Assembly (NCBI GenBank): GCA_948567375.1
Contig: OX419762.1
Location: forward strand, 56,463,034 to 56,527,033
Origin: Lunularia cruciata
Lineage: Eukaryota; Streptophyta; Marchantiopsida; Lunulariales; Lunulariaceae
Length of the DNA: 64,000 nucleotides
Direction: 5' to 3'
How positions within the stretch are numbered: the stretch's first letter is position 1; each line of letters begins with the position of its first letter. Under the pieces are notes generated by a model. It was given only the letters and a program-made list of their open reading frames with translations, was not told the DNA's origin and did no database searches. Shown here piece after piece: positions 55,004 through 64,000 of the stretch. The translations under genes were made by a program, and so were the position numbers.

Positions 55004-55016
55004 GAGGGAGGGGGTA
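55004..55016 (+). other. B element polypurine tract
   Basis: gagggagggggta directly abuts TGTGGTACCC at 55017. This fixes the 3' LTR start upstream of the coiled-coil ORF and so shows that the ORF is inside the LTR. Confidence 0.85.
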
Positions 55017-58000
55017 TGTGGTACCCATATTTTTTGTTTTTCTATGGTTAGTTGTGTTTAAGAGACGAAGTAAGCACTGAAAGTCGAATTGCAGACAAAG
55101 AATGGATGGAAGTAACTTTGGAGGAAATCCGAAGAAGATGACATCGGATCTAATGATGGAGGTACTCAGAGGAGGAGTATGCCAGAAAAAAATCCAAAGA
55201 TCACCATCTTTGGGTTGGAAGATGCAGGAAAGACAAAGACCGTTTAACAACCTCTGTACGTGGCAAGAAAGTACATTTCAAGAAATAGAGGGGGCAGAAG
55301 AAGCATGTCTTGACAATGACCGGGAGTTGCACGCAAAAGAGAGAAATTTGCAGCCAAAATTGACTGAAGAATGACTGCAATTTGGGGTAATAAAAATTTG
55401 CGACTGCGTAGGAAAAAGTTGAATACTCCAAGTAAATTTCCAATTCCTTTGAGTAGTCGCCCTGTAGTAATGTGTGTCCGGAAGCCCATCAAGAGTGAGA
55501 TTTTCCAAAACCTTGAGGGAGTTAGAGTGTCTCGTCGAGGAGAGGGTCTCATCTTCCAACATCATAGAACGAGAGAACAGATCATGGCAAAGAAGGTGGC
55601 CAATGCGCTGGCGGTGCAAGGTTTCACAATTTGAAGGGTAGATGTAGTAGCTAGAATTGAAGTCTTGATTGGACTTTGTATTACTTTTTTAGCATGGAAC
55701 TGGAATTTCAATTTTCCGGGAGTGATGGCAGAGATTGCTACCAGTAATTGTGAGGAGGGTCCCAAGGTGGAAGGGAAGAGAGGCAATCTGGCTCAATGGA
55801 CTGAGTCGGATTCAAAGTTAGTATTGGGAAGAGAAGCAGGAGAACCAACACGGATCACCTTCTATTGGAAGTGTGATGCTGTAGAGGAGACGGCGGAGAT
55901 CCGCAATTTGTTCTTTGCTCCGAGAACCACGAATGGCTACAAGGTGGAGTCCTATTGGGATCCAATCCAAAGAAGTATTGTGGGGGCAATGATGGCCATG
56001 TTCAAGCTAGAACAAACCACCTACGTGAACTTGCAGCAGGCTGTCTTCTTCCATCAGATGTTTGCAGGAGCTCCAGTGAATTGGGCAAAGTGCTTTCACC
56101 ACCAAACAAGGCAGATGGTGGTGAATTGGCAAATGGGCTCACCACCACATTATTTTGCACTATTTGTAGCCCACTTCTATTTTGGACTGAACTAACTAAC
56201 CAAAGAAGAGCGTCATCATATGGTGTCTCACATGCATCCCAATTACGATGGGAAGCAGATGAGGAAGAGTGCCAATATATGCTGCATCTTTGAGCAAATG
56301 ATGAATACTTTGCGAAGATTGGACAGTGGAAAGTTGAAGAAATTACCAGTCCGAGGACAAAGAAGCGTGGCAAACCCAAAGAAGCAAGGTCGCCTCCCAC
56401 GCAAAGGAAGACTCGGCGGCTGATGTTGAACACGGCAAAGATTGTAAAAGAGGCATCATTGGGATCGGAGTCTAGGGAAGAGACTGAGTCACAAGAGGAG
56501 GAATCAAAAGAAGAGGAGCTCACATTGAAAAGTGAGGAGTCTGGGAGCGATAGCGATGGGGAGCCAGAGGTCCAGCAATCAGTAGTAGTAAGTGAGGCTT
56601 GTCAGGCAATGGTGGTGAACAAGTCAAGACCAGAAGAGAAAGCAGAGAATCCCGCGGGGCCGAGTTCAAGAGGCCAAGACAAAGAAAGTGCCGAAACGAT
56701 GAAGATACAAAGATCGCAACTTTGGACGAAGGAGTCGATGATGGAGGAGAAGACTCCAGACAAAGATGGCAATGAAGAGGAAGAAAACTTCGGCGGGATA
56801 TCCTATTTGACAAAGGTGGTCACACCATTGCTGGAGTTGTTGAAGGAGCATTGAAGAGTAATTCCCCAAGATTGCAAGAAGAGGATAAATGAGTTGTAGA
56901 TGGCGAAGTATTTGTTGAGTGAAGTGAAGGAGTTGCAAGAGCAACAAGTCCAAAGAAGCAAGGAAGTGGAAGGACTTCGGAGGGAGGAAGGCTTGATGAA
57001 GAAAACTCTGACCATGCTACAAGAAAGTTGCAAAGGAAAGGAAAAGAAAAGAAAAGGAACTACAAAGGCGAGCTGGAGAATTCAAGGAACAAGCGATGTG
57101 GCTCAACAAGATGAAGGAAGAAGTGAGTGATGTGCGCATCAAGAATGTTCATTTGAAGGCAATGAACATCGTAATGGAGCAGGCATTGGACAATTTAAAG
57201 AAAAGTGCAGCAGCAAAAGATCAAGCATGGCAGAGAGAGTTGGCAGCCAGGCAAGAAGAAGAAGAGCGATTGCGAGAACTTGTCAGGAGCACGGAACAGC
57301 AAAGCGTGCAGTATGCAGAGGAGAAGAAGATGCTCACTGCAGAATACGAAGATGAGTTGAAGATGTATCGTGAGGAATTGAAGGTGGAGCGCTCTCGAGG
57401 ATATGCATCGGAGTCAATAGGGGAAGTTGCAGGAAAGTTAAGAGCAATCTAAAGCACGGAGGCTGAAGGGAGATTGGAGGAGGCTCGCCTACATGAGTTG
57501 AAGTTGCTTGTGCAGGAAACTTGGAAGAGAAAGGCCAAGGATGTGGAAATGAACACCTTATTGATTTGATTGAGGGAACGTGTAGATAGGAAAATGTTAG
57601 ATGTAGAGAACAATGTTAGTCTTAGACTAGATTTAGTCAATTTGGAATTAGAGAAGATTTGGAATAGTGTGACAATGGAGACAAAACCTGATGTCGTAGA
57701 AGTAGGAATACAAGTGTCATCGGACTTGATGATTGACACATTAGAGAAGAGTGGGTCAGGAGATAAGGATGTAGATGGATTACCCATGAGCTCAATTGTA
57801 GATTGTAATGTAGAAGTAGTAGAAGTAGTAGAAGTAGTGAAGGACTTGGTGGAATTTTCCATACCCAAAGAAGGAGAAATAGTAGGAAGATCATCAAGTT
57901 TGGAAGCCGATGATGAGGTAGACATTGGATCGGGATAAAAGTCAATTTTGAGATAGGAAGAGGTGGATATGAAGAGATAGACTCTCACTTAGGATCTGCA

Positions 58001-58727
58001 GGTAGGAAGAGATGTTAGGAAGCGGTGCCTAGGTAGGCAAGTCTGCCGTTTGCTTCAGTATTTAAGTGGCGCATTTGTAGTACAATATTGTTTAGTATTC
58101 AAATTTCTGAAGATAGATAAAGTGAAGTGTTGTTCTTTCTTAAGCTTAATTCCAATTGTCAATTTTGTGTTTGTAGTAGTGAGTGTGTGGAGAATTCCAA
58201 AGAGCAAGTCAATGTGCCTGTGGATGTTGGAATCTGCAGCCTTGATCTTCATTCTGTGTGTTTGATCATGAGTGAAGTGCATTGGAGCAATGCCTTGACA
58301 GGTCTGAGAGGAATTGTAGTGTTGGTAGTATTTTGCATTGGTGAGTGCAACACAAAATTGATGTGAAGCAATTTTGATTGAGGAAATTGTGCCTTCAATG
58401 GAGGAGTGGAACACAATTCTAAGGCAAAATTGATCTTTGCAGTGAAGTGCCGTCTTTGGGAGTATCTGAATCATCACAATCAAGAGTCGTTTGGACAGAA
58501 TTTGCAATGATGTGATTATGTGTGTGTATTCGTGACAAGTTATCAAGATTGTGAGCTTGTTACTCTCTTCTGGGTGTAGTTTCTACCTAAGAGATTAAAG
58601 AAGACATCAAGAAGAACTATAATTGTGACTTTTGACTTCATATTTGACCAATTCTAACTCGTATCTCTGTAGGAACAAACTTTACTTACCCAATTACTGC
58701 AAAAGTGATATTTGCCAGGTTGTCACA
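55017..58727 (+). repeat. B element 3' LTR (3.7 kb)
   Basis: 3711 bp, TGTGGTACCC to GCCAGGTTGTCACA. It aligns along its whole length with 34803-38487. Contents: about 560 bp of U3, the ORF (55584-57938), a TATA-like tatttaag near 58061, and R/U5 to 58727. The TSD GACCC follows. Confidence 0.92.
55584..57938 (+). pseudogene. LTR-encoded protein, B 3' LTR copy
   Basis: Reference copy of the LTR protein, about 780 codons from ATG 55584 (MAKKVANALAVQG) to TAA 57936. Layout: conserved domain 55584-56290 (ITFLAWNWNFNFPGVMAEI, NGYKVESYWDPIQRSIVGAM, QAVFFHQMFAGAPVNWAKCF). The acidic Ser/Glu linker is 56440-56800. The coiled coil is 56800-57460 (KELQEQQVQRSKEVEGLRRE, ELAARQEEEERLREL). The C-terminus is 57460-57938 (ERVDRKMLDVENNVSLRLDL, IPKEGEIVGRSSSLEADDE). 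One early TGA, a few stops and two or three frameshifts are present. In the 3' LTR it lies downstream of pol. Family unrecognised; no enzyme motif seen. Confidence 0.78.
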
Positions 58728-58732
58728 GACCC

Positions 58733-58864
58733 AAAGTCACTTTACTTTGGGTTTCATCCCGAAGACTATTTTCTTTGCCTTCTTCGGCCATATAGGCGTA
58801 ATCCGGCTTCTCTATACACTCCTTCTTCTTTATTTAAAAAAAAACAAAAAATGTGGGCACCACA
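58733..58864 (-). repeat. Solo LTR L3, segment 3 (LTR 5' end)
   Basis: Last part of L3, ending GGGCACCACA (reverse complement of TGTGGTGCCC). The second ATTGC TSD copy is at 58865-58869. It aligns with 11090-11230 of S1. Confidence 0.9.
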
Positions 58865-58869
58865 ATTGC

Positions 58870-60533
58870 CTTTGAGTGTATGACCTTGACTTGTACATCA
58901 GCAACTTCTTTTATCATGGTCTTGACCAATGCCTTTTGCTCCTTCAATTCTTTGCTAGACTTCTCAAAACTTTCTTGCAAGGCATCCAAGCTTTTCTTCC
59001 AAAGAACTTCTTCAGCCAGAAGTTCTTTGGCTTCCTTCTCCCCTTGGGTTAGCTTGATCCTCAACACCAAGGTCTCCTCACTCCACTTCTTCACTACCTC
59101 CAACTCATCCTTCACTTCCGGATGTTGGCTCCTCAAATCTACTCTCTTTGCTGCAAAAGCACCATCAAAGGATAGGCAATCTTTGATAGGTACTCAACTC
59201 CATCAGCTCTTCCTTCTTTATCCAATCTGCCTTTGTTGCTGCTAGGCATCTCTTCAGCTGGTGCCTTACCTCAAAGATGGTAACGTCTTGCCTTCCAAAC
59301 TCTCTTGTTCATTCTCAACTTTGCTTGGTCCGGCAACCACCACATGAGCACTTCTCTTTGTTCTTGCCACCCTTGGAAAGACCAAGGCACCCTCTCCTAC
59401 ACTACCATCTCCTAGCTTGTCTGCTAGCAATTCCAGACATGGCTTATCTCCTCCTTCCATATGTTCAATCGCCTCATGGAACTTACATTCTTTTTCTCCA
59501 ACAATACCTTCTCTTGATTGCTGAACTTTGGCTTCTCCCTTGCTGCCATTTCTTGACTCTTTGCTCCATATTGTAAACTCTTCTTTGGCTCTTGAGGCTT
59601 CATCCTTCAACTCCATTTCTCCTTCTAATTCTTCCTCTAAGGTCGATCCCTTCACTTGCATTGGTGCGGGTTTTGGATTGAGTCTTCGTATTTTTGGAGG
59701 CTGCACCAGCGTGATTTGTCCTACAGACCTGCTTCTCTTTCTTGGCATGGGGATGTCCATTACCACTATCTTTTCCTTCCCACTCCTTAGGTAGTATTCA
59801 TTTCTTTCACAAATCTGCTTGATGTAATATTGTTCATCCCCATCTGCATCTCTTTGCAAATTGGGGTGAAAATGAGACACAATTTGTCCTCTCTCCTCTA
59901 AGCTCAATAGGTTCAGCCTAAAGTAGAAGTGGGTTGCAAAGGGTATGAAGCAGTGGGGCAGCATATCCATCCTCCAATTGGTGATCATTTGTTCTACTCA
60001 TTGGTGAAAACACTTTGCCCAATCCACCGCTTCTCCTACAAACATCTGATGGAAGAACATTGCTTGCTGCATTGTTATATAGGTGGTTTGCTCTGGCTTG
60101 AACAAAGCCATCATCACGCTCACAATCCCTTTTTGCATTAGATCCTTGTAACTTTCCACCTTGTACCCATTCTTGGTGTGAGGTCTACCAAAAGAGTTCC
60201 TCACCTTGATAGTTTCTTTTGAAGTATCATACTTCCGATAGAAGGTGACATCGTTACCTCTCTTGCTTCTCTTCCTAGGACTAATCTCCAATCTGAGTCA
60301 ATCCATTGAGCCAGATTTCCTCTCTTCTCCTTGTGCTTGGGCCCATCCTTACAATTATTGGTAGTGATCTCTACCATGAACCCAAGAAAGCTCAAATTCC
60401 AATTCCAGGCCAAAAATATGATGCAAATTTTGGACAAGACTCCGATTTGTGCAACTACATCCAATCTGAAAATTGCAAGACCCCTCACTGCACTCTTCTT
60501 AGTTCCCTTTGCGGCCATCATGTGCTTCCTCAT
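58870..60533 (-). pseudogene. LTR-encoded protein, L2 copy, N-terminal part
   Basis: The most diverged copy. N-terminus at 60533 (MRKHMMAAKGTKKSAVRGL), with IIFLAWNWNLSFLGFMVEI, then a frameshift near 60260. Next come NGYKVESYKDLMQKGIVSVM, QAMFFHQMFVGEAVDWAKCF, and the long open stretch 59988-59266 (FYFRLNLLSLEERGQIVSHF, EEELEGEMELKDEASRAKEE). The start of the coiled coil is at 59136-58870. The linker sequence differs from the other copies while the N-terminal blocks are kept, which suggests that the conserved domain was under protein-level constraint. Confidence 0.75.
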
Positions 60534-61057
60534 TCTTTGCTTATGAAAGATCTAACCCAAGTCTCTAACTCACTCTTCTTGCGTATTCACAATTTGCATT
60601 CCTCCAGGTCTACTTTGAATAGGTACGAGATACCTTCTGGACATTGCAGCACTTCCTTGAAAAAATCTCAATTCTATAGTCCTTCATTGATTGGTCATTC
60701 TTCAATCATTTATTTTTTATCTCCAATTCTATGGGTTGGTTTCCTATCACTTTCAAGATCATCTTGGTCCTAAGGGAGTCACTTTCTTCCCACATACTTT
60801 CTTGATTGGCAAAACCCAAGGAAAATTTGTTACAGGTTCCTTGGATTGGGTTGTGCATCTTGATGCAAAGTTCTCTATCTTTGGCTTCACACTTCAATTT
60901 GTCTGATCTGAGTCCTTCTAACTTTGACCCAAGGTTGACTTCAAGTTTACATCAAAACACACAATTCTTTGTATTTCTTCCCCTTTTAGCCCTTCTTTGG
61001 CTTTACCAACAGACTTCTTCCTTAAAACTCATAAAAATGAAAAATGTGGATACCACA
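58870..61057 (-). repeat. Solo LTR L2, segment 3 (LTR 5' end)
   Basis: Completes L2, ending GGATACCACA (LTR start TGTGGTATCC) at 61057. The TSD AAAGA follows at 61058-61062, matching 935-939. The coding part is on the minus strand at 60533-58870; 60534-61057 is U3 with no ORF that I can support. Confidence 0.9.
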
Positions 61058-61062
61058 AAAGA

Positions 61063-61183
61063 CACAACCAAGAAGAAATATTTGTTACTTTTTCTTTGCA
61101 TTTGACCATTTTTGACCCATATCTTTGTGGGAATGAATAATTACTTACTAATTGCTACAAAAGTGATACTTTTAGGTTGTCAT
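61063..61183 (+). repeat. Outer family B-type LTR (L1), right segment
   Basis: Continuation of 601-939 after L2. Reads cacaaccaagaagaa and ends tttttaggttgtcata, matching the LTR ends at 22240-22254 and 38475-38487 with one change in the last CA. The remainder of this LTR lies left of the window. Confidence 0.85.
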
Positions 61184-62152
61184 AGATGCCACAAACATAA
61201 GAACCACCATCCTAGCAAAATATAATGATTCAGCTATTGTAGGTCATGTTGAAGTGGACAAGACCTTAGATGTAGTCAAATGTCATTACTATTGGCCCAA
61301 GATAAGTAACAATATGATGGAATATGTTTGAAGTTGCCTACTCTTTCAACAAAATAAAGCTTCTAATCAAGCTCCTAAAGGACTCTCTCAACTCCTACCT
61401 ATGCCTACACAACATTGGGAATAGTTAAGCATGGATCTAGGTTGTGAATTTCCCAAGACCACCTCAAGGTTTGACTATATTGTAGTCTTCATTGATCAAC
61501 TCAACAAAATGATTCATGTGCATCTTACCACCAAGGACATAACTGCTCCACAATTAGCTTAATTGTACTTAGATGCCATCTTTTCTCACCATGACTTTTC
61601 TAGAGTGCTTATCACCAATAGAGGCATTCAATTCACTAGTTTATTTTGGAGAACACTCTTTGGTATCTTCAAAACCAAATTGGCCATATTTATTGTTTAC
61701 CATGTATAGACCAATGGGCTAATTGCACTATTGAATACATGCTCTAGGGCTTCACCTTGGATGAGCAAGAAAGGTAGGACACCTTATTTCCACTGGTGAA
61801 ATTTGCCTACAACAATTCAATGAATACATCCACATAGGTCACACCATTCTTCCTCATGTGTTGAGAGTATCCTTTCACACCTTTGAGCTTGATGGAGATC
61901 CACTTGATGAACACCAAGGTTGACATTGTCAACACTTTTGATTCTAGAATTCAACAAGGTGTGTAGAACTCCAAGCACATGTTGTAGATTCCCAAAATAG
62001 AAATTAATAGTATGCATATGCACATTGCCGGCACATGGAGTTCACTATTGGGGATCAGTCGTGTTGTCCACAACCAAGGTCACATTAGTTGCTCCTTGTA
62101 AACTCCGACCTTCTTCATTGGCTCCTTTCCCATGCTTCAGCAAATCGGCATA
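61184..62152 (+). pseudogene. Chromovirus-type integrase remnant
   Basis: Decayed coding sequence. The zinc domain is readable as KCHYYWPKISNNMMEYV. The core has PTQHWE-LSMDL, FDYIVVFIDQLNKMIHVHLT, LYLDAIFSHHDFSRVLITNR (second catalytic Asp changed to Asn) and TSLFWRTLFGIFKTKLA. A C-terminal block follows near 62105 (FFIGSFPML, GPY/F-like). Blocks such as FVDQLTKMIH are typical of chromovirus Ty3/gypsy integrases. No LTRs or other domains are attached. It appears to be the substrate into which LTR L1 inserted. Confidence 0.75.
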
Positions 62153-62443
62153 GTAACACCAATTCTTAGAGATGGTTGGGTACTATAAGAGGTTCATCTT
62201 CTCATTTTCCAACAAGGCTTATGTATTGAACATTTACATTGAACATTGAATATGAAGAAGAGTGTAGAATACATAATGATTTTGGAGGACAAGGAAGCTC
62301 TCAAAGCTTTTGAGGAGCTCAAGCAATCCCTTGTTATCACTCCAATTCTTCCTAAACTTGATTGGAGTAAGCCTTTCATCCTTAACATTGATGCTTCCAA
62401 TATAGCTATAGGATGCACTCTTAATCTCGATGACCAAGATGAG
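62153..62443 (+). pseudogene. Family A-like RT/RNase H fragment
   Basis: Matches 18970-19235 of A2 and 29918-30180 of A3: MVGYYKRFIFSFSNKAYVLN, ILEDKEALKAFEELKQSL and DWSKPFILNIDASNIAIG. A short insertion occurs near 62235. It begins abruptly after the chromovirus integrase and is cut at 62443 by the next LTR. It diverges more than A1-A3 do from each other, so it is from an older relative. Confidence 0.8.
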
Positions 62444-64000
62444 TGTGGTACCCATATTTTTCATTTTGGACGAGTTTTGAAGAAGAAGTGCTTTGCTGAA
62501 ACCAAATTGAAACCAAATGGATAAGAAATGAGAGGAAATTTGTATTTTGATCAAGCCCAAAGAAGTAGACTTTGTGTCAAATGAAGACGGACTCAGCCAA
62601 GATTGAAAAAGTGCAGACCCAAAGGAGGAATGGAAATTATAGGTCAAGATTATTGCGGGAGCTATATCTCAATGTTCACAAGTCCAAATCAAGCGTGTTA
62701 TATCTTGTTGGAAGCGTCTCGTTCAGGGCTTTCCGTTGCCACCAAAAGCACAAAGTTTGGGGGTCTGTAGAAGAAGTATCAAGTATTTAAAGTTTTGGGA
62801 GTAACTGTACAAAGTAGTTTAGTGTCTTCGGGTTGGCGTCTTCGGACGTCGGACTTGAGACTTTGGACCTCGGACTTTGGTCTTCGGACTTTGGTCTTCA
62901 GGTTTATGTAACTTTGGGTTAGAAGCTTCTTTGACTCAAGACAAAGATGACTGTATCTGAGATAGTCGGACCTCGAAGTGCAATGAAGATGAATTCGGGA
63001 ATCTTGCCAGAGGCATTAGAGAGAGTTAGGATACAGAAAGAATAGATAGTTAGGATACCCGTGACTTCAATTTCAGTTCGGATTGAAGATGGAATAGGAA
63101 TTAGCAGTAGTGAATAAACCCAAAGTGCAAGATCAGATTGTAAGTGTCTTCAGGTCAATAACATGAGTGATTAGGAGAAAATGGATTACAAATTGAAGGC
63201 GTGGATAGTGTACCCATGCTTTCAATTACAATTTGTGATGAGGATATAGTAGAATTAGCAAAAGAATTGATTGTAATTAGACCCGATGTTGCAGAAGTAG
63301 GAGTACAGGTGTCATTGGACTTGATGATTGACACATTAGAGAAGAGTGGGTTAGGAGATAAGGATGTAGATGGATTACCCATGAGCTCAATTGTAGATTG
63401 TAGTGTAGAAGTAGTAGAAATAGTGAAGGACTTGGTAGAATTAGCTATACCCAAAGAAGGAGAAATAGTAGGAAGATCATTGGGTTTGGAAGCCGATGAT
63501 GAGGTAGACATTGGATCGGGATAGTGTCAATTTTGAGATAGGAAGAGGCGGATATGAAGAGATAGATATCACTTAAGATCTATAGGTAGGAAGAGATGTT
63601 AGGAAGTGGTGTCTAGGTAGGCAAGTTTGCCGTTTGCTTAAGTATTTAAGTGGAGCATTCGCGGTCTTATGTTATTTAGTATTCATATTTTTGAAGATAG
63701 ATAAAGCGAAGGGTTGTTCTTAGTACTTGTTGCTTAAGCTTAATTCCGATTGTCAATTTTGTGTTTGTAGTTGTGAGTGTGTGGAGAATTCCAAAGAGCA
63801 AGTCAATGTGCTTGTTGGATGTTGGAATCTGCAGCCTTGATCTTCATTCTGTGTGTTTGATCCTGAGTGAAGTGCATCGGAGCAATGCCTTGACAAATCT
63901 GAGAGGAATTGTAGTGTTGGTAGTATTCTGCATTTGTGAATGCAACACAAAGTTGATGTGAAGCAATTTCGATCAAGGAAGTTGTGCCTTTAGTGGAGAA
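62444..64000 (+). repeat. Variant family B LTR, cut by the window edge
   Basis: Starts TGTGGTACCCATATTTTTC as in the B LTRs. The next 700 bp are different, and only the C-terminal end of the LTR ORF remains. From about 63280 it is near-identical to 57690-58390 and continues to the window end without reaching the LTR terminus. A short tandem repeat of cttcggactttggt lies near 62840-62905. The TATA-like tatttaag is at about 63644. Confidence 0.85.
63201..63524 (+). pseudogene. LTR-encoded protein, C-terminal remnant in variant LTR
   Basis: 107 open codons ending IPKEGEIVGRSLGLEADDEV. From VAEVGVQVSLDLMIDTLEKS onward it aligns with the end of the B LTR protein. The N-terminal domain and coiled coil are missing, replaced by unrelated sequence, so this LTR cannot encode the full protein. 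Confidence 0.7.

Larger units (their letters stand above)
34803..58727 (+). mobile_element. Full-length Ty3/gypsy family B element with 3.7-kb LTRs
   Basis: LTRs lie at 34803-38487 and 55017-58727 and the TSD is GACCC (34798-34802 and 58728-58732). A tRNA-Asp-type primer site follows the 5' LTR, and a G-rich polypurine tract lies directly before 55017, fixing the 3' LTR start and so the unusual LTR length. The internal region is 38488-41184 plus 51719-55016 and carries gag and pol. Element C (41185-51717) is nested in the segment just before protease. Its own length is about 13.4 kb. RT has FIDDF and no chromodomain is seen. Many stops make it inactive. It is inserted in L3. Confidence 0.92.

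Noticed and set aside
55584-57938. The coiled-coil ORF as an independent host gene
   Set aside because: It lies inside LTRs defined by the polypurine tract, terminal TG/CA and TSDs, and recurs in every family B LTR.
62840-62905. CRISPR-like or regulatory repeat array of cttcggactttggt
   Set aside because: Only a few imperfect adjacent copies without unique spacers, in a transposon LTR of a plant-type genome.
1-64000. tRNA, rRNA or host protein-coding genes
   Set aside because: None seen on either strand. The tRNA-like strings found are primer-binding sites immediately inside LTRs.

Overview
The window looks like nuclear heterochromatin from a large-genome land plant. It has no recognisable host gene, tRNA or rRNA. 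Almost every base can be assigned to retroelements: Ty3/gypsy elements with plant-type primer-binding sites, plus one non-LTR element with C2H2 fingers and a restriction-like endonuclease. That non-LTR type, and a gypsy element carrying a cytosine methyltransferase, are not what I expect in an ordinary flowering plant, so a seedless plant or gymnosperm is my tentative reading. The species cannot be fixed from sequence alone.

The layout is a Russian doll that can be unpacked from target-site duplications (TSDs). The oldest visible layer is a decayed chromovirus-type integrase (61184-62152). A long plus-strand LTR of family B (601-939 continuing at 61063-61183) ends against it. Into that LTR went a minus-strand solo LTR, L2 (940-61057, TSD AAAGA). 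L2 was split by two insertions. The first is a non-LTR element of about 3.7 kb (1541-22319, 14-bp TSD). The second is another minus-strand solo LTR, L3 (23338-58864, TSD ATTGC). The non-LTR element was hit by family A element A1 (2402-8291, TSD AGAC) and by plus-strand solo LTR S1 (11090-22254, TSD CCCTT); S1 was itself hit by A2 (13811-21616, TSD GTTC). L3 was hit by A3 (24758-32574, TSD GTAC) and by a full-length family B element (34803-58727, TSD GACCC). The B element was hit by minus-strand element C (41185-51717), and C by a solo family A LTR (48639-49317). A further family A LTR (1-600) lies at the left edge and a variant family B LTR (62444-64000) at the right edge.

Family A is about 7.8 kb with LTRs of about 680 bp, a TATA box, a tRNA-Glu-type primer site, an extra zinc-knuckle ORF upstream of gag, and gag-PR-RT-RNaseH-integrase. 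All copies carry frameshifts or stops, but A2 and A3 are young and nearly complete. Family B has LTRs of about 3.7 kb that each contain a protein-coding region (conserved N-terminal domain, acidic linker, coiled coil) upstream of a TATA-like box, plus a tRNA-Asp-type primer site, a gag with three zinc knuckles, and pol.

Element C is the most unusual. Its minus-strand polyprotein runs gag (two zinc knuckles), protease, C5 cytosine-DNA methyltransferase, RT-RNaseH, integrase and a C-terminal PHD finger, so a DNA-methylation writer and a likely chromatin reader sit in one retrotransposon. The copy is dead, with stops and frameshifts, but the domain order is clear.
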